Shown here: positions 10,431 to 19,573 of the stretch, in pieces
Position numbering within the stretch: the stretch's first letter is position 1
Layout: every line of letters starts with the position of its first letter
Origin: Pseudoduganella ginsengisoli
Lineage (GTDB): Bacteria; Pseudomonadota; Gammaproteobacteria; Burkholderiales; Burkholderiaceae_D
DNA length: 64,000 bases
Direction: 5' to 3'
Assembly (NCBI RefSeq): GCF_009720865.1
Contig: NZ_WNLA01000001.1
Coordinates: 930,001 to 994,000 of the forward strand
Program-made: the position numbers and the translations under genes
Notes under the pieces: generated by a model
The model's input: the letters and a program-made list of their open reading frames with translations, nothing else
The model's database searches: none
What the model was told of the DNA's origin: nothing

Positions 10431-11214
10431 GAAGAAAGACAACAGCATCCTCATCAAAACCCCTGCGCAAATTGAAGAAGCGCGCGTGGCGGCGAAACTG
10501 GCCGCCGACGTGCTGACCATGATCGGCCCGCACGTTCAAGGCGGCGTCAGCACCGCGTATCTGGACAAGATCTGCCACGAATACATTGTCGATGAATTGA
10601 AAGTCACGGCAGCCAATGTCGGCTATGGAGGTTTCCCGGCGTCGATCTGCACGTCCGTCAATGAAGTGATTTGCCACGGCATTCCTTCGCCGAAGCGCAT
10701 CTTGCGCGATGGCGACATCATCAATATCGACGTTGCCGTCATCAAGGATGGCTGGCATGGCGACACGAGCCGCATGTATTACGTGGGGCAGCCGTCCAAG
10801 CAGGCGGAACGCTTGGTGAAAACCACGTACCAGTCGATGTGGGCCGGCATCCGCGCCGTCAAACCCGGCGCCACCCTGGGCGACGTCGGTTATGCGATCC
10901 AAAAGCTGGCCGAGGAAGCCGGTTATTCCGTCGTACGCGATTATTGCGGCCACGGCATCGGGCTTGTGTACCACGAAGAACCGGAAGTGCGCCATTACGG
11001 CCGCCCGGGCGCGGGCATGGTGCTGCAGCCGGGCATGCTGTTTACGATTGAACCGATGATCAATGCGGGCAAACCGCAGTCGCGCCAGATGCCGGACGGT
11101 TGGACGGTCGTGACGGCGGACCGGTCACTGTCGGCCCAGTGGGAACATATGGTGGCAGTGACGGAGACGGGGTTTGATGTGTTGACGTTGGCGCCGGGGG
11201 AGCAAGCCAGCTAA
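10423..11214 (+). CDS. map: Type I methionine aminopeptidase
   Basis: 263-residue M24 peptidase that removes N-terminal Met from nascent proteins. The two-metal site is visible: D and D in NIDVAVIKDGWHGDTSR, H in GHGIG, E in LFTIEPMI and E in QWEHMVAVTETG. Length is normal for type Ia. The start overlaps the ParD-like gene by 8 bp, so expression is probably coupled. Because the usual housekeeping map sits beside rpsB-tsf, this is likely a second copy. Confidence 0.93.
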   Translation: MRKKKDNSILIKTPAQIEEARVAAKLAADVLTMIGPHVQGGVSTAYLDKICHEYIVDELKVTAANVGYGGFPASICTSVNEVICHGIPSPKRILRDGDIINIDVAVIKDGWHGDTSRMYYVGQPSKQAERLVKTTYQSMWAGIRAVKPGATLGDVGYAIQKLAEEAGYSVVRDYCGHGIGLVYHEEPEVRHYGRPGAGMVLQPGMLFTIEPMINAGKPQSRQMPDGWTVVTADRSLSAQWEHMVAVTETGFDVLTLAPGEQAS

Positions 11215-11234
11215 GGCCATTGGCGCCGTTGGTT

Positions 11235-11265
11235 TGGCGCCAGGCGCCTGCGGTACCTGGCGCCA
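11235..11265. terminator. Hairpin between convergent map and barstar-like genes
   Basis: Perfect 10-bp inverted repeat TGGCGCCAGG / CCTGGCGCCA with an 11-nt loop in the 58-bp convergent gap. No T-run on either side, so terminator function is tentative. Confidence 0.4.
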
Positions 11266-11272
11266 TGTGAAG

Positions 11273-11599
11273 TTAGCGTAAAGTCAGTTTCAACGCAGGC
11301 TTTTCGCCGTAATCTTCGTACCGCTCATTGATCCCACCGATGCAGTACGTGATTTCCTCAAGGATGTCCGGCGCCGCCGCTTTCATGGCGGCGGCATCCT
11401 TGATGACGACTTCCAGCACTTCGTTCGGCTTCAAGCGGAACTTCGTCATGCCATCTTCATCGCGCAGGTACGACAGGCAGTCGACCCATGCATCCATCGT
11501 GTCGCCATAGGAATCGGGGAAGCCGAATGCAGCGCGGCATTCAGTGTGAAAAGTAGCGAAATCCTTGATTGCTGCGCCGTTCAATTCTGCGGTAGCCAT
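11273..11599 (-). CDS. Barstar-family (barnase-inhibitor-like) protein
   Basis: 108 residues with the barstar-like core: a helix then FGFPDSYGDTMDAWVDCLSYLRD, where the conserved aromatic/acidic face would contact a ribonuclease. Barstar proteins inhibit barnase-type RNases, but no RNase gene adjoins here. Its ATG overlaps the exbD stop codon (ATAA), so it is the third gene of an exbB-exbD operon. The role next to a proton channel is unclear; an intracellular partner elsewhere is possible. Confidence 0.75.
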   Translation of the reverse strand: MATAELNGAAIKDFATFHTECRAAFGFPDSYGDTMDAWVDCLSYLRDEDGMTKFRLKPNEVLEVVIKDAAAMKAAAPDILEEITYCIGGINERYEDYGEKPALKLTLR

Positions 11600-12021
11600 T
11601 ATTTTTTATCCTTCGGGTCGGTGACGAAGCCCATCTTTTCCAGGCCGCGCGCCTGCGCAGCGGCCATCACCTGGGCGACCGTTTCGTAACGGGTGTCTTT
11701 ATCGGCGCGCAGCTGTAATTCCGGCTGCGGCGCCAGCTTTGCGGCATCGTTGAGGCGCTGCTCCAGCACCGGCATCGTGACCGCTTCATTGTTCCAATAC
11801 AGGCTGCCGGCAGCGTCTATCGCCACCGTCACGGAGGCAGCCGGCTGCTGCGCCGCCTGCGTTTCCGCCTGCGGCAAATCCAGCTTCACTGCGCCCGTGA
11901 ACGCCGGCGCGCCCAGGATGAAAATCACCAGCAGCACCAGCATCACGTCCACCATCGGCGTGACGTTAATGTCCGACATCGATTCTTTTTGCCGATGGTG
12001 ATTGAATGCGCCGAACGACAT
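11599..12021 (-). CDS. exbD: ExbD/TolR-family biopolymer transport protein
   Basis: 140 residues: short cytoplasmic N-terminus, one TM helix (about 22-42) with the essential aspartate in INVTPMVDVMLVLLVIFIL, then a periplasmic domain. Pairs with the ExbB-like gene 2 bp upstream to form the proton-driven motor that energises TonB (or TolA). A tonB gene lies far away at 43.5 kb, so an ExbBD role is plausible. With no tolA/tolB/pal nearby, TolR is less likely. Confidence 0.85.
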   Translation of the reverse strand: MSFGAFNHHRQKESMSDINVTPMVDVMLVLLVIFILGAPAFTGAVKLDLPQAETQAAQQPAASVTVAIDAAGSLYWNNEAVTMPVLEQRLNDAAKLAPQPELQLRADKDTRYETVAQVMAAAQARGLEKMGFVTDPKDKK

Positions 12022-12023
12022 GT

Positions 12024-12719
12024 TCAGCCTTTCAGATGGGCGCGGTCGCCCGTCGTCAGGTACGCGTGCAAGTCGTAGGCAAAGGCATCCAGCTCAGACA
12101 AGGTCAAACGGTTGATGCGGTTGAAGCCATTAAATGCCAGCACGGCGGGAATCGCCACCATCAAGCCGATGCCCGTCATGACCAGCGCTTCGCCAACCGG
12201 CCCTGCGACTTTATCGATTTGCACGGCGCCGCCGGACGACACGGCGCCCAGCGCGTGATAAATGCCCCATACCGTACCAAGCAAGCCCACGAATGGCGCC
12301 GTGGCGCCGATCGATGCCAGCAGGGTCAGGCCGCTTTCCAGTTTCATGGTGGAGCGGTGGATGGCGCCGCGCAGCACGCGCGTCACTTGTTCCGCATACC
12401 CCATTTCACCGGCCAGCGTGTGTTTGGTACCCACTGCCATTTGCGCTTCGCCCTGGCGCGCCAGCCCGACATAAATCTGTTCCGGATCGGACGCCGCCAG
12501 CGCCGCCAGGCCATCGCCGATGCTGGGGGCAGCCCAGAAGGCGTCGACCGCACGCGAAGAACGGCGCACGCGCACCGACATCAGCGCCTTGGACAGGATG
12601 AAGTACCAGCTGACCAGCGACATCGCCAGCAAAATATACGCGACGGCATGGCTCAGGGCATCGCCCTGCGCCCAGTAGCGCGCCAGGCTGAAATGGTTTT
12701 CGACCAGGCCCGTATCCAT
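12024..12719 (-). CDS. exbB: MotA/TolQ/ExbB-family proton-channel protein
   Basis: 231 residues with three TM helices. The N-terminal helix is AVAYILLAMSLVSWYFILSKAL. The paired C-terminal helices contain TLLASIGATAPFVGLLGTVWGIYHAL and GIGLMVAIPAVLAFNGF, the ExbB/TolQ signature. Forms the pentameric stator around ExbD. Next gene is exbD, 2 bp downstream; dapB lies just upstream on the same strand. Confidence 0.9.
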   Translation of the reverse strand: MDTGLVENHFSLARYWAQGDALSHAVAYILLAMSLVSWYFILSKALMSVRVRRSSRAVDAFWAAPSIGDGLAALAASDPEQIYVGLARQGEAQMAVGTKHTLAGEMGYAEQVTRVLRGAIHRSTMKLESGLTLLASIGATAPFVGLLGTVWGIYHALGAVSSGGAVQIDKVAGPVGEALVMTGIGLMVAIPAVLAFNGFNRINRLTLSELDAFAYDLHAYLTTGDRAHLKG

Positions 12720-12721
12720 TG

Positions 12722-13528
12722 TTACTTCAGGTTCAGCACGTCGTACATGTCGTACAGGCCCGTGCTCTTGTCTGCCAGGAAGCGTGCCGCGCGCAGCGAA
12801 CCGTGCGCATACGATACGCGGCTGCTGGACTTGTGGCTGATCTCGATGCGCTCGCCGTCACCGGCAAACAAGACCGTGTGGTCGCCAATGATGTCGCCGC
12901 CGCGCACGGTGGCAAAGCCGATCGACGATGGGTCACGCGGGCCCGTCACGCCTTCGCGCGCATAGACAGCGCACTCTTTCAAGTCGCGGCCCATGGCGTC
13001 GGCAATCACTTCGCCCATCTTCAGCGCGGTGCCGGATGGTGCATCGACCTTATGGCGGTGGTGCGCTTCAATGATTTCAATGTCATAGCCGGTGGACATC
13101 AACTTTGCCGCAAATTCCAGCAACTTCATCGTGACATTGACACCTACGCTCATGTTCGGCGCGAACATGATGGCGGTCTTTTGCGCAGCTGCCGCGATGG
13201 CGGCCTTGCCTGCGTCATCGAAACCCGTGGTGCCGATGATGACCTTGATGCCGTGCTCGGCGCAGTACTTCAAATGTTCCAGCGTGCCTTCCGGGCGCGT
13301 GAAATCAATCAGGAACTGGGCGTTAGCCAAGCCTTTAGCCAGGTCCGATTCAATGGCGACGCCGGCAGGTTTGCCGAGGAATGCAGCAGCGTCAAGGCCG
13401 ATGCCTGGCGCACCCGGCACGTCCAGGGCGCCCGCCAGCACCATGTCCGGCGCGGCTTGCACAGCTTCGATCAGCATGCGGCCCATGCGGCCGCCTGCCC
13501 CTGCGATTGCGATTTTCAACTGACTCAT
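12722..13528 (-). CDS. dapB: 4-Hydroxy-tetrahydrodipicolinate reductase
   Basis: 268 residues. The N-terminal Rossmann motif is [18 protein letters not shown]. The substrate-binding [20 protein letters not shown] contains the catalytic HHRxK and the D-A-P-S-G-T loop. Reduces the DapA product in lysine/meso-diaminopimelate synthesis. Follows bamE by 7 bp on the same strand, an arrangement (bamE-dapB) common in this group. Confidence 0.97.
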   Translation of the reverse strand: MSQLKIAIAGAGGRMGRMLIEAVQAAPDMVLAGALDVPGAPGIGLDAAAFLGKPAGVAIESDLAKGLANAQFLIDFTRPEGTLEHLKYCAEHGIKVIIGTTGFDDAGKAAIAAAAQKTAIMFAPNMSVGVNVTMKLLEFAAKLMSTGYDIEIIEAHHRHKVDAPSGTALKMGEVIADAMGRDLKECAVYAREGVTGPRDPSSIGFATVRGGDIIGDHTVLFAGDGERIEISHKSSSRVSYAHGSLRAARFLADKSTGLYDMYDVLNLK

Positions 13529-13535
13529 GATGTCC

Positions 13536-14174
13536 TTATTTCTTTTCGATCTTCGGCGTGACGTCCACCGGCTGTGCCGGCGCTGTATCCGTCCCCGCCG
13601 GCAATGGCGCGCCTTGCGCTGGCAATACCGTCCGTTGTTCCCTCAATACTTCTTTCGCGCTTTTGGCGGGATTGGCGATCAGGGCAATGTATTCCTTCTC
13701 CGTCGGCAGATTGCCGCCGTCGAAGCGCTCCACGACGCCTTCCTTGAAGTAAACCACCACGGCGCTTTCGATGACTTCGCCATTGCCACGCGCCAGACGG
13801 AACGGGTAGTCCCAACGGTCGGCGTGGAAGATGTCCGTCAGCAGCGGCGTGCCCAGGATAAAGCGCACCTGGTCACGCGTCATGCCGACTTTGAGTTGCT
13901 GCACCATTTCCTCGGAAATGAAGTTGCCTTGCTGGATAGTCGGGCGGTACGGGGAGAAGAACCACATGAACTTTTGCAGCTGGCTGATGGTCCTTACCTG
14001 CGCGCCCTGGCTGGCGACCACGGTCGATTCTTCCTTCGTATCGGCAGCGCCCAGCTTGTTCGTGGACGCGCAGCCGCCAATGGCGAAAGCGACGCAAATC
14101 ATGCCGGTAACGACGGGTACACGGCGTTTGAAACGGTGCAACAGGGACTGCGGGAAAGCCTGGGTGACGCGCAT
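13536..14174 (-). CDS. bamE: Outer-membrane assembly factor BamE (SmpA/OmlA)
   Basis: 212 residues. Signal peptide with lipobox AIGGC (Cys about 35), then the SmpA/OmlA domain: [37 protein letters not shown], the family hallmark. C-terminal extension is proline-rich. Accessory lipoprotein of the BAM complex. It is divergent from fur across an 80-bp gap, the classical bamE/fur arrangement of beta- and gammaproteobacteria. Confidence 0.95.
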   Translation of the reverse strand: MRVTQAFPQSLLHRFKRRVPVVTGMICVAFAIGGCASTNKLGAADTKEESTVVASQGAQVRTISQLQKFMWFFSPYRPTIQQGNFISEEMVQQLKVGMTRDQVRFILGTPLLTDIFHADRWDYPFRLARGNGEVIESAVVVYFKEGVVERFDGGNLPTEKEYIALIANPAKSAKEVLREQRTVLPAQGAPLPAGTDTAPAQPVDVTPKIEKK

Positions 14175-14252
14175 AAAGACCTCAATTCATTTGAGCATAA
14201 GTGCCAAAACACTATATGATAAAGCACTTTGCCCCCCAACCGAGTAAGAAAC

Positions 14253-14684
14253 ATGAGTAACAATCCTGCAGACCTGAAGGCAAGCGGCCTGAAAGCGACC
14301 CTGCCGCGCCTGAAGATCCTCGATATTTTCCAGAACAGCCCAGTGCGCCACCTGACGGCGGAAGATGTCTACAAGATTTTACTGGCCGACAATATGGACG
14401 TGGGGCTGGCGACGGTCTACCGTGTGCTGACCCAATTCGAGCAAGCCGGTCTGCTGCACCGTAACCATTTCGAGTCCGGCAAAGCCATTTTTGAATTGAA
14501 TGCCGGCACCCACCACGACCACCTGGTGTGCCTCGATTGCGGCCGCGTGGAAGAATTCGTCGATGAAGAAATCGAAAAGCGCCAGCATTTGATCGCGGAA
14601 GAACGCGGTTTCCATATTGCGGAACACGCGCTGGCAATTTACGGCAATTGCACGAAAAAGGATTGCCCGCACCGCCCGCACTAA
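14253..14684 (+). CDS. fur: Ferric uptake regulator
   Basis: 143 residues. Winged-helix DNA-binding half ([15 protein letters not shown], then [28 protein letters not shown]) and metal-binding half with [16 protein letters not shown] and a C-terminal CTKKDCPH cysteine pair. Start ATG 14253 gives [12 protein letters not shown], the usual Fur N-terminus. Fe2+-Fur should repress the iron genes at 37.7-45 kb, where Fur-box sequences are visible. Confidence 0.97.
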   Translation: MSNNPADLKASGLKATLPRLKILDIFQNSPVRHLTAEDVYKILLADNMDVGLATVYRVLTQFEQAGLLHRNHFESGKAIFELNAGTHHDHLVCLDCGRVEEFVDEEIEKRQHLIAEERGFHIAEHALAIYGNCTKKDCPHRPH

Positions 14685-14697
14685 GCAAGGCGGCCAA

Positions 14698-14728
14698 TAA
14701 AAAAACCGGGCAATGCCCGGTTTTTTTA
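14698..14728 (+). terminator. Terminator after fur
   Basis: Stem ACCGGGCA / TGCCCGGT flanked by an A-run on the left and seven Ts on the right. It can work on both strands, serving convergent fur and hrcA. Confidence 0.9.
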
Positions 14729-14742
14729 CGTCTTTTTACATT

Positions 14743-15759
14743 TTAATTGTGGCTCAGTGCATTCGACAGCAGCTTGGCCGTGATATCGACAATGGGAATC
14801 ACCCGTTCATACGCCATGCGCGTCGGCCCAATGACGCCCAGCGTGCCGACGATCTTGCCATTGGCTTCGTAAGGCGCCGTCACCACGCTCATTTCATCCA
14901 TCGGCACCAGGTTCGATTCGCCGCCAATGAAAATCTGTACGCCGGACGCTTTGCTGGACACGTCCAGCAATTGCATCAGCCCCGTCTTTTGCTCGAACAT
15001 GTCGAACATCTGGCGCAGCGACGTCATGTTCGACGACAAGTCGCTCACGGACAGCAAGTTGCGCTCGCCGGCAATCACCATGTCTTCCGCACTTTCCGCC
15101 ATGGCTTCGCTGCCCGCTTCGACGGCAACCTGCATCAGCCGGCCCATATCGCTTTGCAGCTGGCGCAACTCACCCTGCAAGCGGCTACGGATATCGTCAA
15201 ACGCCAGGCCGCTGAAATGCTGGTTGATGTAATTGGCCGACTGGATCAGCTGGGCCGGCGTGTAATCCACGTCCGTCAACAGCAAGCGGTTTTGCACGTC
15301 GCCGCCCGGGCTGACGATGACCAGCAAGATGCGTTTTTCACCCAGCCGTAAAAACTCAATTTGCTGGAACACGGATTCATGGCGCGGCGTCATCACGACA
15401 CCGGCAAATTGCGACAGCGACGACAGCATTTGCGCAGCATTGGCGATCAGCTTTTGCGGCTGCTGGCTTTGCAGGCGCATGCGCGCTTCGACGGAACTTT
15501 CATCGATGTGCTGCACCGTCAGCAAGGTATCGACAAAGATGCGGTAGCCGCGCGGCGTGGGAATGCGCCCTGCCGACGTATGCGGACTGGCCACGTACCC
15601 CATTTCTTCGAGGTCGGCCATGATGTTGCGGATGGTTGCCGGGGACAATTCCAGCCCTGAAATCTTCGACAGGGCGCGCGAGCCGACCGGCTGGCCGTCG
15701 GCGATATAGCGTTCCACCAGCGCTTTCAGCAGGGTTTGGGCACGGGTATCGAGTTGCAT
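14743..15759 (-). CDS. hrcA: Heat-inducible transcription repressor HrcA
   Basis: 338 residues. N-terminal winged helix ([46 protein letters not shown]) followed by the GAF-like HrcA domain. Represses groE/dnaK operons by binding CIRCE elements with help from GroEL. Length is normal. Neighbour on the same strand upstream is the HAD phosphatase. No CIRCE element was noticed in this window. Confidence 0.96.
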   Translation of the reverse strand: MQLDTRAQTLLKALVERYIADGQPVGSRALSKISGLELSPATIRNIMADLEEMGYVASPHTSAGRIPTPRGYRIFVDTLLTVQHIDESSVEARMRLQSQQPQKLIANAAQMLSSLSQFAGVVMTPRHESVFQQIEFLRLGEKRILLVIVSPGGDVQNRLLLTDVDYTPAQLIQSANYINQHFSGLAFDDIRSRLQGELRQLQSDMGRLMQVAVEAGSEAMAESAEDMVIAGERNLLSVSDLSSNMTSLRQMFDMFEQKTGLMQLLDVSSKASGVQIFIGGESNLVPMDEMSVVTAPYEANGKIVGTLGVIGPTRMAYERVIPIVDITAKLLSNALSHN

Positions 15760-15834
15760 GTTTCTAAACTTCCAAGCTTACGCTGCATCGGTTTGATGCG
15801 TCTATTATGCACGCAGCCACAGGCCGTGGGGCAA

Positions 15835-16545
15835 TCATTGTTCCAGTTGCGCTTCCAGCCACGCCAGCAATTCATCCAGTGTGGTGCAAATCGCATCCGG
15901 CACGATCCCCAAGGCGGCATGGGCCGTGCTGCCCGTGCGGTTCATCCACACGGCGCGCAGCCCGGCTTTTTGCGCACCATCCACGTCGAATTTCAAGTCA
16001 TCGCCGACGTACACCGTTTCCTGAGGCGCAACACCGAGCGCTTCACACGCCGCCAGGAAGATCGACGGATCCGGCTTGGCCGTACCGAAATTGCAGGCCG
16101 CCAGCGATACCTTGAAATGGTGGGCCATCCCCACGACTTCAAGGTCTGCGTTGCCATTGGTGACCGTACCCAGCATCAACCGGTCTTTTAGCTTCAACAA
16201 GCCCGGCAACACGTCATCATATGGTGTCACAGCATTGCGGGCCGCCAGGAAGTGGCGCATGGCGCCATCGATATGGGCAACGTCTTCGCCGGCCTCTGCA
16301 AAGGCCGCTTCCAGGCCCATACGGCGCAATTGCGCCAGGTTGAAATGCAAATGAGGCTGTTGCGCCAGCAACGCCATGCGGCGCGCCCGCAACGTCTCGA
16401 TGGAAAACTGTTGTGCGACCTTCGGTGCATGTTCGGCCAGCCACGCGTGCAACGTGACTTCCGCCTGGGCAATCACGGGGGCGATAGGCCACAGCGTGTC
16501 GTCGAGGTCGAACAGGATGGCTTTGATGGGCGGTGCGGGATTCAT
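15835..16545 (-). CDS. HAD-superfamily hydrolase
   Basis: 236 residues. HAD motif I LFDLDDTLWP near the N-terminus, motif II in LMLGTVTNGNAD, and motifs III/IV in KPDPSIFLAACEALGVAPQETVYVGDDLKFDVDGA. The cap lies between motifs I and II, as in subfamily I. Likely a phosphatase on a small sugar or nucleotide phosphate (pyrimidine nucleotidase or phosphoglycolate phosphatase type); the substrate cannot be assigned. It precedes hrcA on the same strand. Confidence 0.88.
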   Translation of the reverse strand: MNPAPPIKAILFDLDDTLWPIAPVIAQAEVTLHAWLAEHAPKVAQQFSIETLRARRMALLAQQPHLHFNLAQLRRMGLEAAFAEAGEDVAHIDGAMRHFLAARNAVTPYDDVLPGLLKLKDRLMLGTVTNGNADLEVVGMAHHFKVSLAACNFGTAKPDPSIFLAACEALGVAPQETVYVGDDLKFDVDGAQKAGLRAVWMNRTGSTAHAALGIVPDAICTTLDELLAWLEAQLEQ

Positions 16546-16593
16546 GTACGTATTGTCTCACGGTACGCCATGGTAAATTAGCGGATTACCCAT

Positions 16594-18027
16594 ATGGAGC
16601 CGCCTTTGCCTTCGCCTATTCCGTTCCGCCTGCCTGCCGCACTGCCGCCATTGGCGGCGCTGGCCTTGCTGGCCGGTTGCGCCACGCCGCCTGCCGCCAG
16701 CCCGCCGCCTGAATTCTCGGCATATGTCGTCATGGGCGAGCAAGGCGCCGCGGTAGCCCGCGTCGTGACCAGCGCCGCGAACTGCCCGGCGCTGGCGTCC
16801 GATGGCAAGGCGCTGGCAATGACGGTGCGCGCGCTGCCCGCCACGCTGGCGCAGCGTCCCACCGCGTCGAAACCGGAAGACAGCAAGGCATCGGTCTTCC
16901 CCATGCTGACGTGCGAAGCCGTGCTCCCGGCAGGTACGGCATCGGCCAGCGTGTATGGCCAGCCATTGCCTGTGCCGCGCGCAGCGCCGCGCCGCATTGC
17001 CGTCATCGGCGACTCCGGCTGCCGCATGAAAAAGAAAGATAACGAATTCCAGGACTGTCACGACGTGCAGCAATTCCCGCTGGCCACTGTGGCAGCTGCG
17101 GCCGCCGCGTGGAAGCCGGACCTCGTCGTGCACGTGGGCGATTACCTGTACCGCGAAAATGCGTGCCCGGACGGCAAGGCGGGATGCGCGGGCAGCCCGT
17201 GGGGCTATGGCTGGGATGCATGGCACGCCGACCTGTTCCAGCCTGCCGCGCCGCTGCTGCAAGCTGCGCCGTGGGTGGTACTGCGTGGCAACCATGAAAG
17301 CTGCCAGCGGGCTGGCCAAGGCTGGTGGCGCCTGCTCGATCCGCGCCCGCTGCAGCCTGGCCGCGACTGCAACGCCGCCGCCGATGACAGCCTGGGCGAC
17401 TACAGCGATCCCTACGCCGTGCCGCTGGGCGGCGATGCTCAACTGCTGGTGGTCGACTCGGCCGCCACCACGTGGAAAGGCTTCAAGCCCGGCGCCCCCG
17501 GTTTCGAACGGTACCGCGACGCGTACCGGAAACTCGATATCTTGTCGCAGCAAGCCACGTGGAACTTCGCCCTGATGCATCACCCCATCCTCGGCGTGGG
17601 CGTGGAACTCAAACCCGATGGCGGCTATTTATGGCACAAGGGCGACCTGGGCTTGCAGCAAAGTTTTGGCTCGCTCAACCCGGGCCTGCTGCCCAAGAAC
17701 GTGCAAACCGTTTTATCCGGCCACGAACACCTGTGGGAACAACTGAGTTTTTCCAGCGGCCACCCAAGCCAGTTCATTGCGGGTTTTTCCGGTTCACTGG
17801 AAGACACCGTCCCAATGCCGCCCGTCTTGCCGCCGGAAGTTTTGCCCGCGCCCGGTGTCGCCATCGAACATTTCAGCACGTGGATCGACGGGTTTGGTTT
17901 CATGGGGCTGGAGCGCACGGGCCCCGGCGACTGGGACGTGACTGTGTTTGACCGGCATGGCCAGATAAAAAACCGCTGCAAGATCGCTGGCCGGCACTCC
18001 GTATGCGGCGTGGCGCAGGTAAAATAG
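16594..18027 (+). CDS. Secreted metallophosphoesterase lipoprotein
   Basis: 477 residues. Signal peptide with lipobox LLAGC (Cys about 29). Calcineurin-like metal motifs in order: GDSGC (Asp ligand), VVHVGDYLYR (GD), LRGNHESC (GNHE), LMHHPILG and SGHEHLWE (GHxH). This is the full binuclear metal set of periplasmic or secreted phosphoesterases of the purple-acid/PhoD-like class. Cysteines in the insert may form disulfides. Substrate unknown; a role in phosphate scavenging is inference. Confidence 0.88.
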   Translation: MEPPLPSPIPFRLPAALPPLAALALLAGCATPPAASPPPEFSAYVVMGEQGAAVARVVTSAANCPALASDGKALAMTVRALPATLAQRPTASKPEDSKASVFPMLTCEAVLPAGTASASVYGQPLPVPRAAPRRIAVIGDSGCRMKKKDNEFQDCHDVQQFPLATVAAAAAAWKPDLVVHVGDYLYRENACPDGKAGCAGSPWGYGWDAWHADLFQPAAPLLQAAPWVVLRGNHESCQRAGQGWWRLLDPRPLQPGRDCNAAADDSLGDYSDPYAVPLGGDAQLLVVDSAATTWKGFKPGAPGFERYRDAYRKLDILSQQATWNFALMHHPILGVGVELKPDGGYLWHKGDLGLQQSFGSLNPGLLPKNVQTVLSGHEHLWEQLSFSSGHPSQFIAGFSGSLEDTVPMPPVLPPEVLPAPGVAIEHFSTWIDGFGFMGLERTGPGDWDVTVFDRHGQIKNRCKIAGRHSVCGVAQVK

Positions 18028-18156
18028 CCGGTTTGGTCACAAGCTGTTACAAGTTCAATCTTGTGGATGCACTAGAATAGCGCCGCGCCGTTTACGCGCA
18101 AGCGCGCCACGATGCCGCCACACCCCGGCCTTCCGGCCTTTGTTTTGGAGAGTTTG

Positions 18157-18732
18157 ATGAATAGTTTGACGATGCGTTGCGCCGCCCTCGCGCTGTGCGC
18201 GACCACGCTGGCAGCATGCGGTGGCAGCAGCGGCGGCAGTATTCCCCTCAGCGGCCAGATTTCGGGCTTGAACCGCGCAGGGCTGGTCTTGACCAACAAG
18301 GGCAAGGATTTTGCGGTGCCGGATTCGGCCTCCACGTTCCAGTTCACCGACCTGGTCGCCAGCGATTCCGAGTTTGAAATCCTCGTGAAAACCAACCCGG
18401 AAGGCCAGGTTTGCACGCCATCGAATAACAAAGGCCGCGCCAACTATTATTCATACACGCAGACCATCATCACCTGCACGACGGATCCTTACACGCTGAG
18501 CGGCACGGTCACCGGCTTGACGAACACCGGCCTGGTGCTGGCCAATGGTTCGCTGACCGTGGCCGTCGCAGCCGGCGCCAAATCGTTCACCTTCGGTAAA
18601 ACCGTACCGAACAAACAGAGCTATGGCGTAACCGTGCTGTCGCAGCCAACTGGCCAGACTTGTACCGTTCAAAACGGCAGCGGCATCATGCCGATCGGCG
18701 ACAAGAACGACGTCACCATCACTTGCATTTGA
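18157..18732 (+). CDS. Repeat lipoprotein of unknown function, paralogue 1
   Basis: 191 residues from ATG 18157 (TTGGAG at 18145-18150). Lipobox LAAC, then GGSSGGS. Two copies of a roughly 80-residue beta-rich module: SGxVxGL..(G)LVLxN......F.F........VxV...P.GQxCT, each ending in a cysteine-containing strand. Such modules are frequent in betaproteobacterial surface lipoproteins. The gene 11 bp downstream encodes a paralogue. Confidence 0.75.
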   Translation: MNSLTMRCAALALCATTLAACGGSSGGSIPLSGQISGLNRAGLVLTNKGKDFAVPDSASTFQFTDLVASDSEFEILVKTNPEGQVCTPSNNKGRANYYSYTQTIITCTTDPYTLSGTVTGLTNTGLVLANGSLTVAVAAGAKSFTFGKTVPNKQSYGVTVLSQPTGQTCTVQNGSGIMPIGDKNDVTITCI

Positions 18733-18743
18733 AAGACTATCCA

Positions 18744-19355
18744 ATGAAAGCAATCCCTGTGCGCACCGCTGCTGCGCTGGCCATGCTGCTGGCGCTGGGC
18801 GCCTGCGGCGGCAAGGCGTCGTTTGAACTGTCCGGCACCATCGTGGATGCCTTCCGCGAACCCAAGCCGCTGGCCAATGAGGGCCTGGTGCTGGCCAATG
18901 GCGACCAGCGCCTGATCGTGCCGCTCGGCGCCACCACGTTCAAATTCCCGCAATCGATTTCGTATGGCGATACCTATGCGATCACGGTATCGCAGCAGCC
19001 GCGCCACATGAGCTGCTCGTTCGTCTCCGGTTCGGTGGGCACGGCAGGCCGCACGGCGACGATTTCCGCAGCGCTGATTTGCAACCAAAATGCTTATCCG
19101 ATTGGCGGCAAAGTTCAAGGATTGGGCAGCGGCACGCTGGAGCTGGTCAATGGCACGGATAAAGTGTCGGTCACCAATGCAAACAACGCAGCCAGTGTGG
19201 ACTTCACGATGCCTTCCAACGTACCGGACGGTACGGTCTATGGCGTCACGGTGCTGACGCAGCCTACTGGCCAAAAGTGCACGGTGGCCAATGGCACCGA
19301 TGTGATGGGTGAAGCGGGACGCTCTAACATTATCGTTACCTGCACCAATATCTGA
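18744..19355 (+). CDS. Repeat lipoprotein of unknown function, paralogue 2
   Basis: 203 residues. Signal MKAIPVRTAAALAMLLALGAC with lipobox ALGAC, followed by two SG-type modules like those of the gene just upstream. Shared pieces include GLVLANG, YGVTVLxQPTGQxCTVxNG and IxVTC near the C-terminus. Tandem duplication is likely. Probably outer-membrane-anchored. No catalytic residues seen; a structural or adhesive role is a guess. Confidence 0.75.
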   Translation: MKAIPVRTAAALAMLLALGACGGKASFELSGTIVDAFREPKPLANEGLVLANGDQRLIVPLGATTFKFPQSISYGDTYAITVSQQPRHMSCSFVSGSVGTAGRTATISAALICNQNAYPIGGKVQGLGSGTLELVNGTDKVSVTNANNAASVDFTMPSNVPDGTVYGVTVLTQPTGQKCTVANGTDVMGEAGRSNIIVTCTNI

Positions 19356-19466
19356 TTAGATATTCACGAGGAGAATAATTGGTATGGCCAAAATAAATTG
19401 GCCACATATGCCGCGCCGCAGCATAATGAACCCGTCTCCTCCACTTCTTCACCAAGAATTGGATTT

Positions 19467-19495
19467 AGCCCGCTCCTGTAGCGGGCTTTTTTTTG
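19467..19495 (+). terminator. Rho-independent terminator
   Basis: Stem AGCCCGCT / AGCGGGCT with 5-nt loop CCTGT and a run of eight or nine Ts, about 110 bp after the second lipoprotein gene. Confidence 0.9.
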
Positions 19496-19573
19496 CGGAA
19501 AATGTTGCAACTAGCCTCGGGGCCTGGCCCCTTTTGTACTATCGTTCGCTAGGCAAACGATAGTCAGAATCTC

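Noticed and set aside
19384..19404. Hairpin TGGCCAA/TTGGCCA as a terminator
   Set aside because: No T-run; a much better terminator follows at 19467.
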